Assembly: GCA_905221605.1 (NCBI GenBank)
Contig: CAJNDS010002823.1
Location: 842,470-906,469 of the forward strand
From: Symbiodinium natans
Lineage: Eukaryota; Sar; Dinophyceae; Suessiales; Symbiodiniaceae
Length of the DNA: 64,000 nucleotides
Direction: 5' to 3'
The notes under the pieces were generated by a model. It had not been told where the DNA came from, made no database searches, and worked only from the letters and a program-made list of their open reading frames with translations. The position numbers and the translations under genes were made by a program. Shown in pieces: positions 55,916 to 64,000 of the stretch; the first letter of the stretch is position 1; every line of letters begins with the position of its first letter.

Positions 55916-56219
55916 CATAAGAAGTCGATTCCACACCACGCCTAATTAGCAGGAACTGCCCCGCCAAGCACACAGAGCCCGCTTGACTTGGCAATCGTGG
56001 CAAAAGGGTCGGAGGGATGGGAGCTTTCGGGCTTCGAGAGTTCCTAGTTCCCGCAGCAAAATTCAATTCGTTTGAACCCTGAACCCTGAACCCCAAAACC
56101 GCAAACCCATCAAAGCATTTAGAAGCACTTCGGGGTGTTAGGGGTCCTAAAGCGTTTTGTAGACCATTTCAGGGCATTTAGGGGTTTAGGGACATGAGGT
56201 CTTTTCCCCAAGACAAGAC

Positions 56220-56422
56220 TCTAAACTCTAAACCCTAAACCACTTGAAACCCTAAAATCCTTAAAATCCCCAAACCCCAAACCCCAAACCCCAAACCCCA
56301 AACCCCAAACCCCAAACCCTAAACCCTAAACCCTAAACCCTAAACCCTAAACCCTAAACCCTAAACCCTAAACCCTAAACCCTAAACCCTAGCCCTAAAC
56401 CCTAAACCCTAAACCCTAAAAC
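56220..56422 (-). repeat. telomere-like array, CCCCAAA then CCCTAAA
   Basis: Seven CCCCAAA units, then about fifteen CCCTAAA units with a single CCCTAG. Confidence 0.95.
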
Positions 56423-56475
56423 TCTAGGGCCTCCCCCACGAGACCTAGGGTCGACCGCCCCTGAAGATCTTCGAC

Positions 56476-56533
56476 CTGCCCCTGCAGGGCAGCGCCTCGC
56501 AGGCGAAGACGAGGAGGTCGGCCTCCAGGGGAG
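56476..56533 (-). CDS. candidate small exon
   Basis: Between CTCTCAG| and CAG|GTCG the minus strand reads PLEADLLVFACEALPCRG over 58 bases. Good splice sites both sides. Protein unknown. Confidence 0.4.
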
Positions 56534-56539
56534 CTGAGA

Positions 56540-56650
56540 GGTTTAGGGTTTAGGGTTTAGGGTCTAGGGTTTAGGGATTTTAGGGATTTTAGGGATTTTA
56601 GGGATTTTAGGGATTTTAGGGATTTTAGGGATTTTAGGGTTTAGGATGTA
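56540..56650 (+). repeat. 9-mer telomere-related array, GGGATTTTA
   Basis: TTTAGGG units followed by eight perfect GGGATTTTA units. Degenerate AGGGTTTT DNA continues to about 57120. Confidence 0.9.
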
Positions 56651-56854
56651 GAGATTAGGGATTTTAGGGTTTGGGGATTTCAGGGATTGGGGATTAAAGG
56701 GGTTTACAGGGTTTAGGGCTCAGGGTTTTTAGGGGTTTAGGGTTAAGGGTTTTAGGGTTTTTTAGGTTTTGAGGTTTGGGAGGTTAAGGGTTTTAGGGTT
56801 TTAGAGGGGGTGAATTTATTTGTGTGTGTGGTTTTTTTTTTTTTTGGGGGGGGG

Positions 56855-56900
56855 GGGTGAGATGCTCTCCCTTATGCTAACAGCCCTGAATAGGGTAGTA
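56855..56900. mobile_element. half of a family A MITE
   Basis: GATGCTCTCCCTTATGCTAA then CAGCCCTGAATAGGG matches one arm of family A; no second arm is seen. A poly-T/poly-G run precedes it. Confidence 0.45.
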
Positions 56901-57235
56901 CCCCGGGAAATTTGAGGGGTTTGGGGTTTAAGGGGGGCTTAGGGTTTTTCGGGTTTTAGGGGGCTAGGGTGTTAGGTTTTTTGGGGTTTATAGGGTTGGG
57001 GATTTCAGGGGTTCAGGGGTTTAGGGGTTTAGGGGGTTTAGGTTTAGGGTTTAGGGATTTGGGATTTGGGGGTTCTAAACCCTTTTGTGTTGGGAGTTTT
57101 CAGGTTTAAGATCCTGGGGTTGTGGGACTTCGGGGTTCCGGGTTTTAGGGCCTCTTCACCCTAAATGCCCCTCAAAAACCCCTCTCAACCCTTCCATCCT
57201 CAAAAACGCCTCAAAACCGCCTTCTAAACCCCGGG

Positions 57236-57350
57236 TTTAGGGTTTAGGGCTTAGGGCTTAGGGTTTAGGGTTTAGGGTTTAGGGTTTAGGGTTTAGGGTT
57301 TAGGGTTTAGGGTTTAGGGTTTAGGGACCCTATAAACCCTAAACCCCAAA
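57236..57350 (+). repeat. telomere-like array, TTTAGGG
   Basis: Thirteen units, two of them CTTAGGG, ending in a short inverted CCCTAAACCC. Confidence 0.9.
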
Positions 57351-57363
57351 CCCCAAGCCTCAC

Positions 57364-57460
57364 CGAGATCCGGCTCCACAAAGCGCCATTCGGAGGTCTC
57401 GCGGTCGAGAACCTCACGAAACCCAGGCCCAAGCCAGCGGTCGGGACTCAGCAGTTGGGC
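57364..57460 (-). CDS. candidate internal exon
   Basis: Between CTGCAAG| and CTCG|GTGAGG the minus strand reads AQLLSPDRWLGPGFREVLDR, ETSEWRFVEPDL over 97 bases. Both splice sites are canonical and the composition is clearly coding. Neighbouring minus-strand candidate exon at 56476-56533. Protein unknown. Confidence 0.55.
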
Positions 57461-57489
57461 CTTGCAGCCTCTTTGACTTTTTGGGGGGT

Positions 57490-57600
57490 TTAGGGTTTAG
57501 GGTTGAGGGCTTTGGGTTTTTAGGGTTGAGGGTTTTGGGTTTTTAGGGTTTAGGGTTTAGGGTTTTGGGTTTAGGGTTTAGGGTTTAGGGTTTAGGTCTA
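57490..57600 (+). repeat. telomere-like array, TTTAGGG / TTTTGGG
   Basis: About fourteen units with TTTTGGG and TTGAGGG variants. Confidence 0.85.
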
Positions 57601-57630
57601 GGGGAAAGACGCTGTGATGGCACTGGTATT

Positions 57631-57855
57631 GTGGTGCTGGTTCATGTCAAAAAGCGATTGCGCCGTCTTCTGCGACAGCCTGATAAGACCAGAAAAGGCG
57701 GCATCCCTCCCTTTATTCACAACGGGAGTTTGGCAATGGCTCTTGCCACGACCTCTCCGCATCCTGCCCCAGCCTGCAGACCCGACGCTGAGGCCCGAGG
57801 CTCCAATGTCAGAAACCTAAGATCGGACTTCACTTGGGGGAGTTCTGGGGCTTGA
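57631..57855 (+). CDS. candidate exon, unknown
   Basis: The plus strand reads VKKRLRRLLRQPDKTRKGGI, PPFIHNGSLAMALATTSPHP, then Arg/Pro-rich sequence to a stop. Possibly coding; two plus frames are open. Confidence 0.25.
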   Translation: MVLVHVKKRLRRLLRQPDKTRKGGIPPFIHNGSLAMALATTSPHPAPACRPDAEARGSNVRNLRSDFTWGSSGA

Positions 57856-57859
57856 CTGC

Positions 57860-58440
57860 ATGTCATCATTATCTTGTTCTCTTATTCTACGATTATCTTA
57901 TTTTCACATGGGATTTTCATGATTCCTATATCACCATATAATCTCAATGATTATCTTATTTTCGTAGGAGATTTCTATACTTACTATATCACCATGCAAT
58001 CTCAGGGTTTCGGGCATAGGGTGGCATTTATGTGGCACAGGCTGGCATAGCGCGGCTTGAAGTGTCATGTAGGCTTCAAGGCTTCAAGGCCTTGGCCTGT
58101 CAAGAGCAGCCGTTCATGCTCAACATGCGGCTTCATGCTTAGGGTTTAGGGCTTAGGGGTTATAGGGTTTAGGGCGAGACCCCAACCCTGTCACAAGCTG
58201 TCGCGGAGCGCTTGGTTGAGGTGTTGTTTTGTGGTTTTGGCGGTGAAAGCCCTTAACTTGAAAGGTTACAACCGGCACATGACTACACGATTACATACTT
58301 TGCCCGTGCGATTATAACTTGCATGATCATAAGGCTAAGGATCTGTGGAGGCAGTCAGCGCTAAGATCACACGGCCCCTTTCCGAAACTCAGAATGAAGG
58401 GGTGTCGGTTCCTGCAGGAGGGGGAGGGGCTCCTACCATC
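57860..58440. other. unique spacer
   Basis: Holds two similar 45-base segments (CGATTATCTTATTTTCACAT at 57890 and TGATTATCTTATTTTCGTAG at 57950), a small direct repeat. No coding frame seen. Confidence 0.4.
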
Positions 58441-58489
58441 TCGGCTTCAACCATCCCAGGACTTGTTTGGGTTCCTCACGACATAAAAG

Positions 58490-58785
58490 CGAGGTGCATG
58501 TGTAGCTACAAGTAGGAAGCAGGGCAACAATAGTTATAACTTTGTAGCCTTACTTAGGGCTTAGGGCTTAGGGCTTAGGGCTTAGGGCTTAGGGCTTAGG
58601 GCTTAGGGCTTAGGGCTTAGGGCTTAGGGCTTAGGGCTTAGGGCTTAGGGCTTAGGGCTTAGGGCTGAGGGCTTAGGGCTTAGGGCTTAGGGCTTAGGGC
58701 TTAGGGCTTTAGGGTTTAACTAGGGTTTCGGGTTTTGGGTTTAGGGTACCTATCACCCTACGTGTGCTGCCCATGAACCTCCTGA
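58490..58785. mobile_element. family E MITE split by a telomere-like array
   Basis: Left arm GGTGCATGTGTAGCTACAAG, right arm TGTGCTGCCCATGAACCTCC; the centre is replaced by about 23 CTTAGGG units (58553-58715) and a few TTTAGGG-like ones. Confidence 0.55.
58553..58715 (+). repeat. telomere-like array, CTTAGGG variant
   Basis: About 23 CTTAGGG units with one CTGAGGG. Longest homogeneous block of this variant in the window. Confidence 0.95.
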
Positions 58786-58960
58786 CACCAAGGAGCCCTG
58801 GATCCAGGTGCTCGAACATCAGAACCTTCGTGCCTCACGCGTGCTCCACCACCCGGTTCAAGCAGACACAACCCCTAAACCCTAAACCCTAAACCCATCT
58901 AAACCCTAACCCCTAAACCCCAAACCCCAAACCTCAAACCATCCATCTAGACCCTGGACT

Positions 58961-59144
58961 TTGGGGATGTTCTTCCTGATACTCAAAGTCCTCAGCAGGG
59001 ATTCTCATAGGGGGGGTAGGGGGGGGGGGGGGGGGTAGGGGGGGGGGGGGGGTGGGGGGGGGGGTGGGTGGGGGGGGTCAGGCAGGGGGATAGGGGGGGG
59101 GGGGTGGGGGGGGATCATTACTTTTGAGGGGGGGAACATCCCAA
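58961..59144. mobile_element. MITE, family A, with poly-G centre
   Basis: Left TTGGGGATGTTCTTCCTGAT then ACTCAAAGTCCTCAGCAGGG; right CATTACTTTTGAGGGGGGGA then ACATCCCAA. The middle (58990-59115) is almost all G with T interruptions. Confidence 0.65.
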
Positions 59145-59544
59145 CCTGGACGTGGTACCAGCCTCAGGTTCAAACACCCCGGCTTTGATCTTGAAACATT
59201 TAGCTGCCTTATTTAAGAAACCCAGAGAACCCAAAAAGGCTAAAGATCCAAAGTTATAGTAAAGTACCACAAAGCTTCAGGTTCCAGGCGTCTGAAATTT
59301 GGAGAACGGCCTCAACCCTACTCTCCGAAATTTGGGTTCTTGACACTTGGGTGATACTCTCGAATGGCTTGCAAAAAGATGATCCCAAACGCCACAACCT
59401 GAATTCCCCAAGCCCTTAACTCAAAGCACCAAGCACCAAAGCAGCGACGACTCCGTGCTCCGGTTTCCGGTGTCCAGGGATTGGATTTGGGATTTAGGAC
59501 TTCGTGTGATCCGGCCCTCCCCCTCCCCCCTCCCGACGCCGAAA

Positions 59545-59660
59545 CTGCTGAACCCTAAACCCTACACCCTAAACCCTACAAACCCCAAGCCCTAAAGTCC
59601 CCAAACCCACAAGCCCTAAGGTCCCTCAAACCTAAACCCTAACCCCCTCAACCCTCAACC
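59545..59660 (-). repeat. degenerate CCCTAAA tract
   Basis: CCCTAAACCCTACACCC and CCCAAGCCC units. Confidence 0.7.
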
Positions 59661-60254
59661 ATGGCCTATACCCCAAATCCGGTGATTGCGGGTGAGGTCA
59701 AAAAAAGGCACAAGCACGGGCAACGTCCACCAACCTTTGGGCCTTCCATCACAAGAAGGTTTAGGATCTGGGGCTTACGGCTTTAGGGTTAACATCCGAG
59801 GGAACCTTCGAAACCTTTTGAACCCCACTCTTCGGGGTGTCATAGGGGTCTCGGGTGTGAGGGGTTTAGGACTTGGAGCTCGACGCGGCGCCAGGCAAAT
59901 TTGGGGGTTTGCTGGTTTGATCCAGTTTACCGCAGCCCATAAGCCCTCCCTTTGTCCAGGGTAGCTTGCGCCTAGGGTTAAGGGTTTAGGGTTAGGGAAT
60001 AGGGTTAAGGGGTTCATTCTCGCCTTCGCTGGCCAGCTGGGTGGGCAGGTAGTGGAACCTCAGCAGCATGATGTGTCTGATTGCCCTTTGCAGGGTCACG
60101 AAAGGTCTGTAGGCTTGTTGCATTGGGGAGCTCATGGTGTGACGGTTTGAGGGCTGGAGAATGTCTGAATTACGGGGTAATTGGAGGGACCCCTAGAAGG
60201 GACCCTTATCTTATTCTCCTGTGTCACCCATATGGTGGCCCCCGCCCCGCCGCC

Positions 60255-60370
60255 TTGTGGTGTGGTAAAGGGGGGGGGGGGGGGGGGGGACCACACAATG
60301 GGTGGGGGGGGGGGGGGGGGGGACCACACCATTTGTGGGGGGGGCGGGGGGGGGGGGGGGGGGGGGCGAA
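60255..60370. repeat. poly-G tract
   Basis: Three G runs of 15-20 separated by GACCACACAATGG / GACCACACCATTTG, a small internal duplication. Confidence 0.9.
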
Positions 60371-60371
60371 C

Positions 60372-60490
60372 CGAGAACCTGGATCATATATAACCCCTAT
60401 ATATACCTTATATATAGTCCCTATGTACTAAATAGCCCCTAAATAACCCCTAAAGTGCCTTATGAGGGACCCTCCTTTAGTCCCTTGACT
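60372..60490. mobile_element. family F hairpin, one clear arm
   Basis: Right arm GAGGGACCCTCCTTTAGTCC CTTGA with TATATATACCTTATATATAG inside; the other arm (GGAGGGACCCCTAGAAGGGA, 60183) lies beyond the poly-G tract, so the element may span 60183-60490. Confidence 0.45.
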
Positions 60491-60539
60491 GAAGGCGGAT
60501 TTCTGTGTCATCACTTCTTCTGCATCGCCCGGGGACAGC

Positions 60540-60696
60540 TAAGGACTTTGAGACCACGCCGTTGCACAGGACAAGTCCGGGACGCTACAGTTTCGGGCTT
60601 TCAGCAACAGCAGAGCGCGATAGACACAGAAACCCTGCTTGTACTAGGGACTCAGGCTCGGATTCAGAAACCTCGGCACGCAATTGCAGTTCCTGT
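60540..60696 (+). CDS. candidate internal exon with GTAAGT donor
   Basis: The plus strand reads QLRTLRPRRCTGQVRDATVS, GFQQQQSAIDTETLLVLGTQ, ARIQKPRHAIAVPV and ends at TGT|GTAAGT, a consensus donor. A GGGACAG acceptor-like site precedes it. Unknown protein. Confidence 0.4.
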
Positions 60697-60901
60697 GTAA
60701 GTACCTAACTGTGAGAAAAAGTTAACACACCCAAAGAAGAACCTGCAACTGGGAGACGGGGGGTATCATGAACCGAAGGAGCGGTTTTGGGGTGGTTGGG
60801 CGGGCAGGTGTGGTCTGATGGCTTGCGGTGTAGCAGTAAAAAAAAGTTAAGGAACCCTTAGGCGGGCTGCGGGGGTGAGAGGAGGTGGTCCACTGCACTC
60901 C

Positions 60902-61012
60902 CTCAACCCCAAACCCCAAACCCCAAACCCCAAACCCCAGACCCCAGACCCCAGACCCCAAACCCCAAACCCCAAACCCTAAACCCTAAACCCTAAACCC
61001 TAAGCCCTAAAC
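60902..61012 (-). repeat. telomere-like array, CCCCAAA / CCCCAGA / CCCTAAA
   Basis: About sixteen units in blocks of one variant each. Confidence 0.9.
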
Positions 61013-61116
61013 TGCAAGGGGCTTTGGGTGCACTACTTGGAGCTACCAGGTCACGCGTCCAGCACGGACGGCCCAAGCCTGGCTTTGCTTAAAAAACGTG
61101 CCTTAGTAAGTAGGAA

Positions 61117-61232
61117 GGGTTTAGGGTTTAGGGTTTAGGGTTTAGGGTTTAGGGTTTAGGGTTTAGGGTTTAGGGTTTAGGGTTTAGGGTTTAGGGTTTA
61201 GGGTTTAGGGTTTAGGGTTTAGGGTTTAGGGT
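61117..61232 (+). repeat. telomere-like array, TTTAGGG, perfect
   Basis: Sixteen perfect TTTAGGG units, the longest pure run in the window. Unique DNA follows on both sides, so this is not a chromosome end. Confidence 0.95.
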
Positions 61233-61567
61233 TGGGGGATAGCTACTATAAGTATAAGTACAAAGGGATCATAAAGGAATATTATGAGTAGTTCTTCCGA
61301 CCCCATATTACGTCCGGCTTTTGGGTTTCAGGGTTTTAGGGTTTAGGGTTCAGGGTTTCAGGGTTTTAGGGACTTAGGGTTTGCTTCGGATTTAGGCCCT
61401 CAGGAACAGGCTTTTGCACAGTTAACCTGGCATGCGACCTCCGAACTCGCAACCTTGAAGCTGTTAGTCCTACACCGAAATAGTCTTCCTCAAGGATGAT
61501 CCTCGTAAACCCAAGGGCCCAAGAAGGGATATATGTATGACATATCTCAAGGGCCTGCCTAGCTATC

Positions 61568-61612
61568 CCCTAAACCCTAAACCCTAAACCCTAAACCCTA
61601 AACCCTAAACCC
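61568..61612 (-). repeat. telomere-like array, CCCTAAA
   Basis: Six perfect units. Confidence 0.9.
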
Positions 61613-61682
61613 TTGCTCCACCTCAGCTCCCGCAGCTCCTTCCTTGCTGGGAGTGGCGCACCGCGGAGGGCCGCCTGGCAAC

Positions 61683-62010
61683 TGGGGGGTTTGGGGGGTC
61701 TTGGGGGGTTCTTGGGGGGTCTTGGGGGGTTCTTGGGGGCTTAAGGGGGGTTAAGGGGGTTTGGGGGGTTTGGGGGGTGAAGGGGGTGAAAGGGGTTAAG
61801 GGGGGTTAAGGAGGTTAAGGGGGCTTAGGGGGTTTTGGGGGGTTTGGGGGGTTTTGGGTTAAGAGGGTTTAGGGTTTAAGGTTTAGGGTTTAGGGTTTAA
61901 GGTTTAGGGTCTTGGGTCTAGGGGTTTAGGGTTTAGGGGGATTAGGGTTAGGGGGATTAGGGTTTAGGGGGATTAGGGTTTAGGGGGAGTAGGGTTTAGG
62001 GGGGGGGGGT
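61683..62010 (+). repeat. GGGGTTT / GGGGTTAAG / TTTAGGG mosaic
   Basis: GGGGGGTCTTGGGG, GGGGTTAAG, then TTTAGGG and GGGGGATTAGGGTTTA units, the last in five copies. Confidence 0.85.
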
Positions 62011-62577
62011 CCGGTGCCAACCAGGACGAGATTCGCACTTGGTAGTGGCTGTGGGAGTGTAGGGTCAGGGCACAGCGGCTTCTACGGCGCGGGAGTGGGT
62101 TCAGAGAAGATGTTCGTGAGAAATGAGGGTCTGGACTTGGATCAGAATTCTAAATCCAGGGTCACCTCGAAACCCCTGAGCACCCAAAACCTTGAACCCC
62201 TGCCACCTAAACCCCCAAGCCCCAAAGCCTCTGAACCCTAACTATGCCCCAATATGCAGGCCCTTTTGTAGTTTCTCTAATTCTTAAGGCGGCTAAGAAT
62301 GTAGCAATGAGTTCGAAGCAGGGGGTGTATCTACCATCATTCGGGAATACCATTCGCCCACTTCTAACCCTACGTATGTCCGATACCCCCACAAAACCTC
62401 CAAGTAGGGATCTTTAGCATCTCAAGCGCGGGAAAAGCTGCTTCGAGGCTCAAGATTGCAGGCGAAGGCTCAAAGGGCTGAGGGTATAAAACCCTCACCT
62501 TTAGGCATGGTAAGGCTTGGGCTTCGGCCTAAGAGCCAGAAATTTCCTGACCCATTCAAGGTCTCTAGGGTGCAGGC

Positions 62578-62674
62578 TTGGGATGTTCCCCTTATACTGG
62601 CAGTCTTTAGCAGGGATGATAGTACCCCCGACCATAATTCAAATAAGGACTGTTAGTACAAGGGGAACATCCAA
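62578..62674. mobile_element. MITE, family A
   Basis: Left TTGGGATGTTCCCCTTATAC then TGGCAGTCTTTAGCAGGGA; right AAGGACTGTTAGTACAAGGG then GAACATCCAA. No ORF. Confidence 0.8.
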
Positions 62675-62944
62675 GTGTAGGGTTTAGGGAGGGCTTGATG
62701 TTTGGGGCTTCGGGTGTAGGGCTTGAGCAGGAATCCTCAACCCTGACTTGGCGCCTGCAGGCATTCCGTAGCCACGGCCTCCAACTCCTTTCGGCTGTCG
62801 GAGACCCTAGAAACACTGACCCTTAAACCCGACAATGACTCAAATCCATGAGAGTTCATCAGTAAGCCCTAGCCCCAGAGAGTCTGAACCCTGACCCTGA
62901 ACCCTGAACCCCTAAACCCCTCAACCCCAAACCCTAAACCCTGC

Positions 62945-63015
62945 TTTGGAGGTTCATGGGTCTACCTTACTTAGGGTACTTACAACCCTACTTGTAACTA
63001 CCCATGAACCTCCAG
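62945..63015. mobile_element. short family E MITE
   Basis: Left TTTGGAGGTTCATGGGTCTA, inner TTACTTAGGGTACTTA, right TGTAACTACCCATGAACCTC. A compact copy with a central ACTTAGGGTACTT. Confidence 0.7.
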
Positions 63016-63119
63016 GTAAATCCCCTGCAACCCTAAACCCCAAAACCCGAGCTCCTCCCCGCAACGCAGTGCAGCGGCGGCTGCCAGCATCGAGGGCCAG
63101 GGTTGGAGTGTGCCTGTGG

Positions 63120-63400
63120 ATTTGGCAGGAAGAGGGTTTTCAGGGTTTACAGGGTTTGTAGGGTTTTCAGGGCTATTTATAGGGTTTTTGGTTCTTAGGT
63201 TTTTAGGGTTGTTAGGGTCTACAGTGTCCATAAGTTTCTACCATTTCCTCAAGAACCCCTTCAAAAACACGAAATGTGAGTACCTATAAGCAATTTAGGG
63301 GTTACCTCTTATTTCTAGGGGTTTCAGAGGGGGGGGGGGGGGTTGTGAGGTTTGGGTGTCAGGGTTTGTGTGGAAGTTGTCTTTACTGATACGAAGCTTA
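63120..63400. other. degenerate AGGGTTTT DNA and poly-G run
   Basis: CAGGGTTTACAGGGTTTGTA-like units to 63220, then unique sequence and G14 at about 63330-63343. No gene. Confidence 0.5.
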
Positions 63401-63433
63401 CTCCAGGTGGCAGTTCAGCACTTTCCCCCCTCT

Positions 63434-63490
63434 AAACCCTAAACCCTAAACCCTAAACCTTAAACCCTAAACCCTAAACCCTAACCCTGA
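63434..63490 (-). repeat. telomere-like array, CCCTAAA
   Basis: Seven to eight units with one CCTTAAA. Confidence 0.9.
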
Positions 63491-63762
63491 ACCTTCGGGG
63501 AGGACCTTCGGGGATGGGCGTTTGGGGCGCTTAGCGGATGGCTGGGAGATAGAGGTGCTTAGGGGCAGATCCACCCCAGCATCAGCACGAAGAAAGAAAG
63601 GCCTCGCTTGAACAGACTTATGGGCTTGCCGCTGAGTTCGGCCTGGGCTTCGGGCTTTTTGAAGCTTAGAAGCAATCTAAACATTTAGGGGTTTAGGCTT
63701 TAGGCTTTAGGGTTTAGGGTCATCAGGGCTTACGTGCTTAGGCGCCCGCAACTTGAGCTTAC

Positions 63763-63853
63763 CTTGGGCGTCCAGGGTGCCAGCGTCCACGCGGACCTGG
63801 TAGCTCTCCCGCAGGCACTCATCGGAGACGCCCTCAGGCACAACATGTTCTAC
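63763..63853 (-). CDS. candidate internal exon
   Basis: Between CTAAG| and CAAG|GTAAGC the minus strand reads VEHVVPEGVSDECLRESYQV, RVDAGTLDAQ over 91 bases. Consensus donor, AG|G acceptor and coding composition. Telomere-like DNA lies immediately upstream (63855-63930) and downstream (63705-63722). Protein unknown. Confidence 0.55.
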
Positions 63854-63934
63854 CTTAGGGTTTAGGGTTTAGGATTTAGGGTATAGGGTATAGGGTTCAG
63901 GGTTCAGGGTTTAGGGTTCAGGGTTTAGGGTTCC

Positions 63935-64000
63935 CATCCAAAAAGTAGAGCCCCGCAAATAGTACCCTACACTACTAGTGGGTCATTGTTTGGAACCCTT
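63935..64000. mobile_element. family G hairpin, cut by the window end
   Basis: CATCCAAAAAGTAGAGCCCC and TACCCTACACTACTAGTGGG match the centre and one arm of the element at 29150-29305. The other end lies outside the window. Confidence 0.5.

Noticed and set aside
61117-61232. Chromosome end (true telomere)
   Set aside because: The array has only sixteen units and unique sequence continues on both sides; the same holds for all other telomere-like tracts.

Overview
The window looks like nuclear DNA of a dinoflagellate; I cannot name the genus. The signs are telomere-type heptamers (TTTAGGG and variants) scattered through the whole interval, very small exons inside long repeat-filled introns, splice donors that often read GC or GA instead of GT with acceptors of the AG|G type, a fragment matching the 3' end of the dinoflagellate spliced leader, and several protein families I know mainly from dinoflagellates. 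No bacterial-type operons, rRNA, tRNA or CRISPR arrays were seen.

Layout. (1) 1-12.6 kb: introns and spacers of (TA)n and CATG-rich DNA. On the minus strand runs a long series of exons from about 12.3 kb down to 4.2 kb. They encode, in order, several unrecognised segments, a Lys/Ala/Pro-rich histone-H1-like region (8020-9273) and a C-terminal block that resembles a DNA cytosine-C5-methyltransferase fold (4160-6138). A few plus-strand candidate exons lie at 0.8-3.0 kb. (2) 12.7-23.2 kb: a plus-strand LINE of the RNase-H-bearing type (CCCH zinc fingers, unknown middle region, endonuclease C-terminal half, reverse transcriptase, zinc-binding segment, RNase H) in five overlapping frames, then a 155/158-bp tandem repeat, then a second CCCH-finger ORF1-like unit with no reverse transcriptase behind it. 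(3) 23.4-38.2 kb: two tandem minus-strand copies of a multi-exon microbial rhodopsin gene, at 23440-28254 and 30967-38154. Their exons are nearly identical and their introns have diverged but keep the same order of microsatellites. (4) 38.2-64 kb: a mosaic of telomere-like arrays, many hairpin MITEs of several families, mono- and dinucleotide runs, small orphan exons on both strands and one intronless, frame-disrupted family II inorganic pyrophosphatase (48847-50124, minus).

The most interesting object is the rhodopsin pair. Seven-helix topology can be pieced together exon by exon, and the retinal-binding lysine and the helix-F Trp/Pro/Trp/Glu-Gly signature are present. The two aspartate counterion positions of bacteriorhodopsin (85 and 212) read Gly and Asn, the position-96 donor reads Glu and position 90 reads Cys. 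In both copies the stop codon lies in, or exactly at the edge of, a telomere-like TTTAGGG tract. The second theme is the telomere-like DNA itself: each array is internally uniform for its own variant (TTTAGGG, TTTCGGG, TTCAGGG, CTTAGGG, TTGAGGG and two 9-mers), which suggests growth in place rather than repeated capture of telomere ends.

Limits: exon boundaries were inferred by eye from reading frame, splice-like dinucleotides and, for the rhodopsins, comparison of the two copies. Frame changes in the LINE and the pyrophosphatase may be true decay or sequencing indels.
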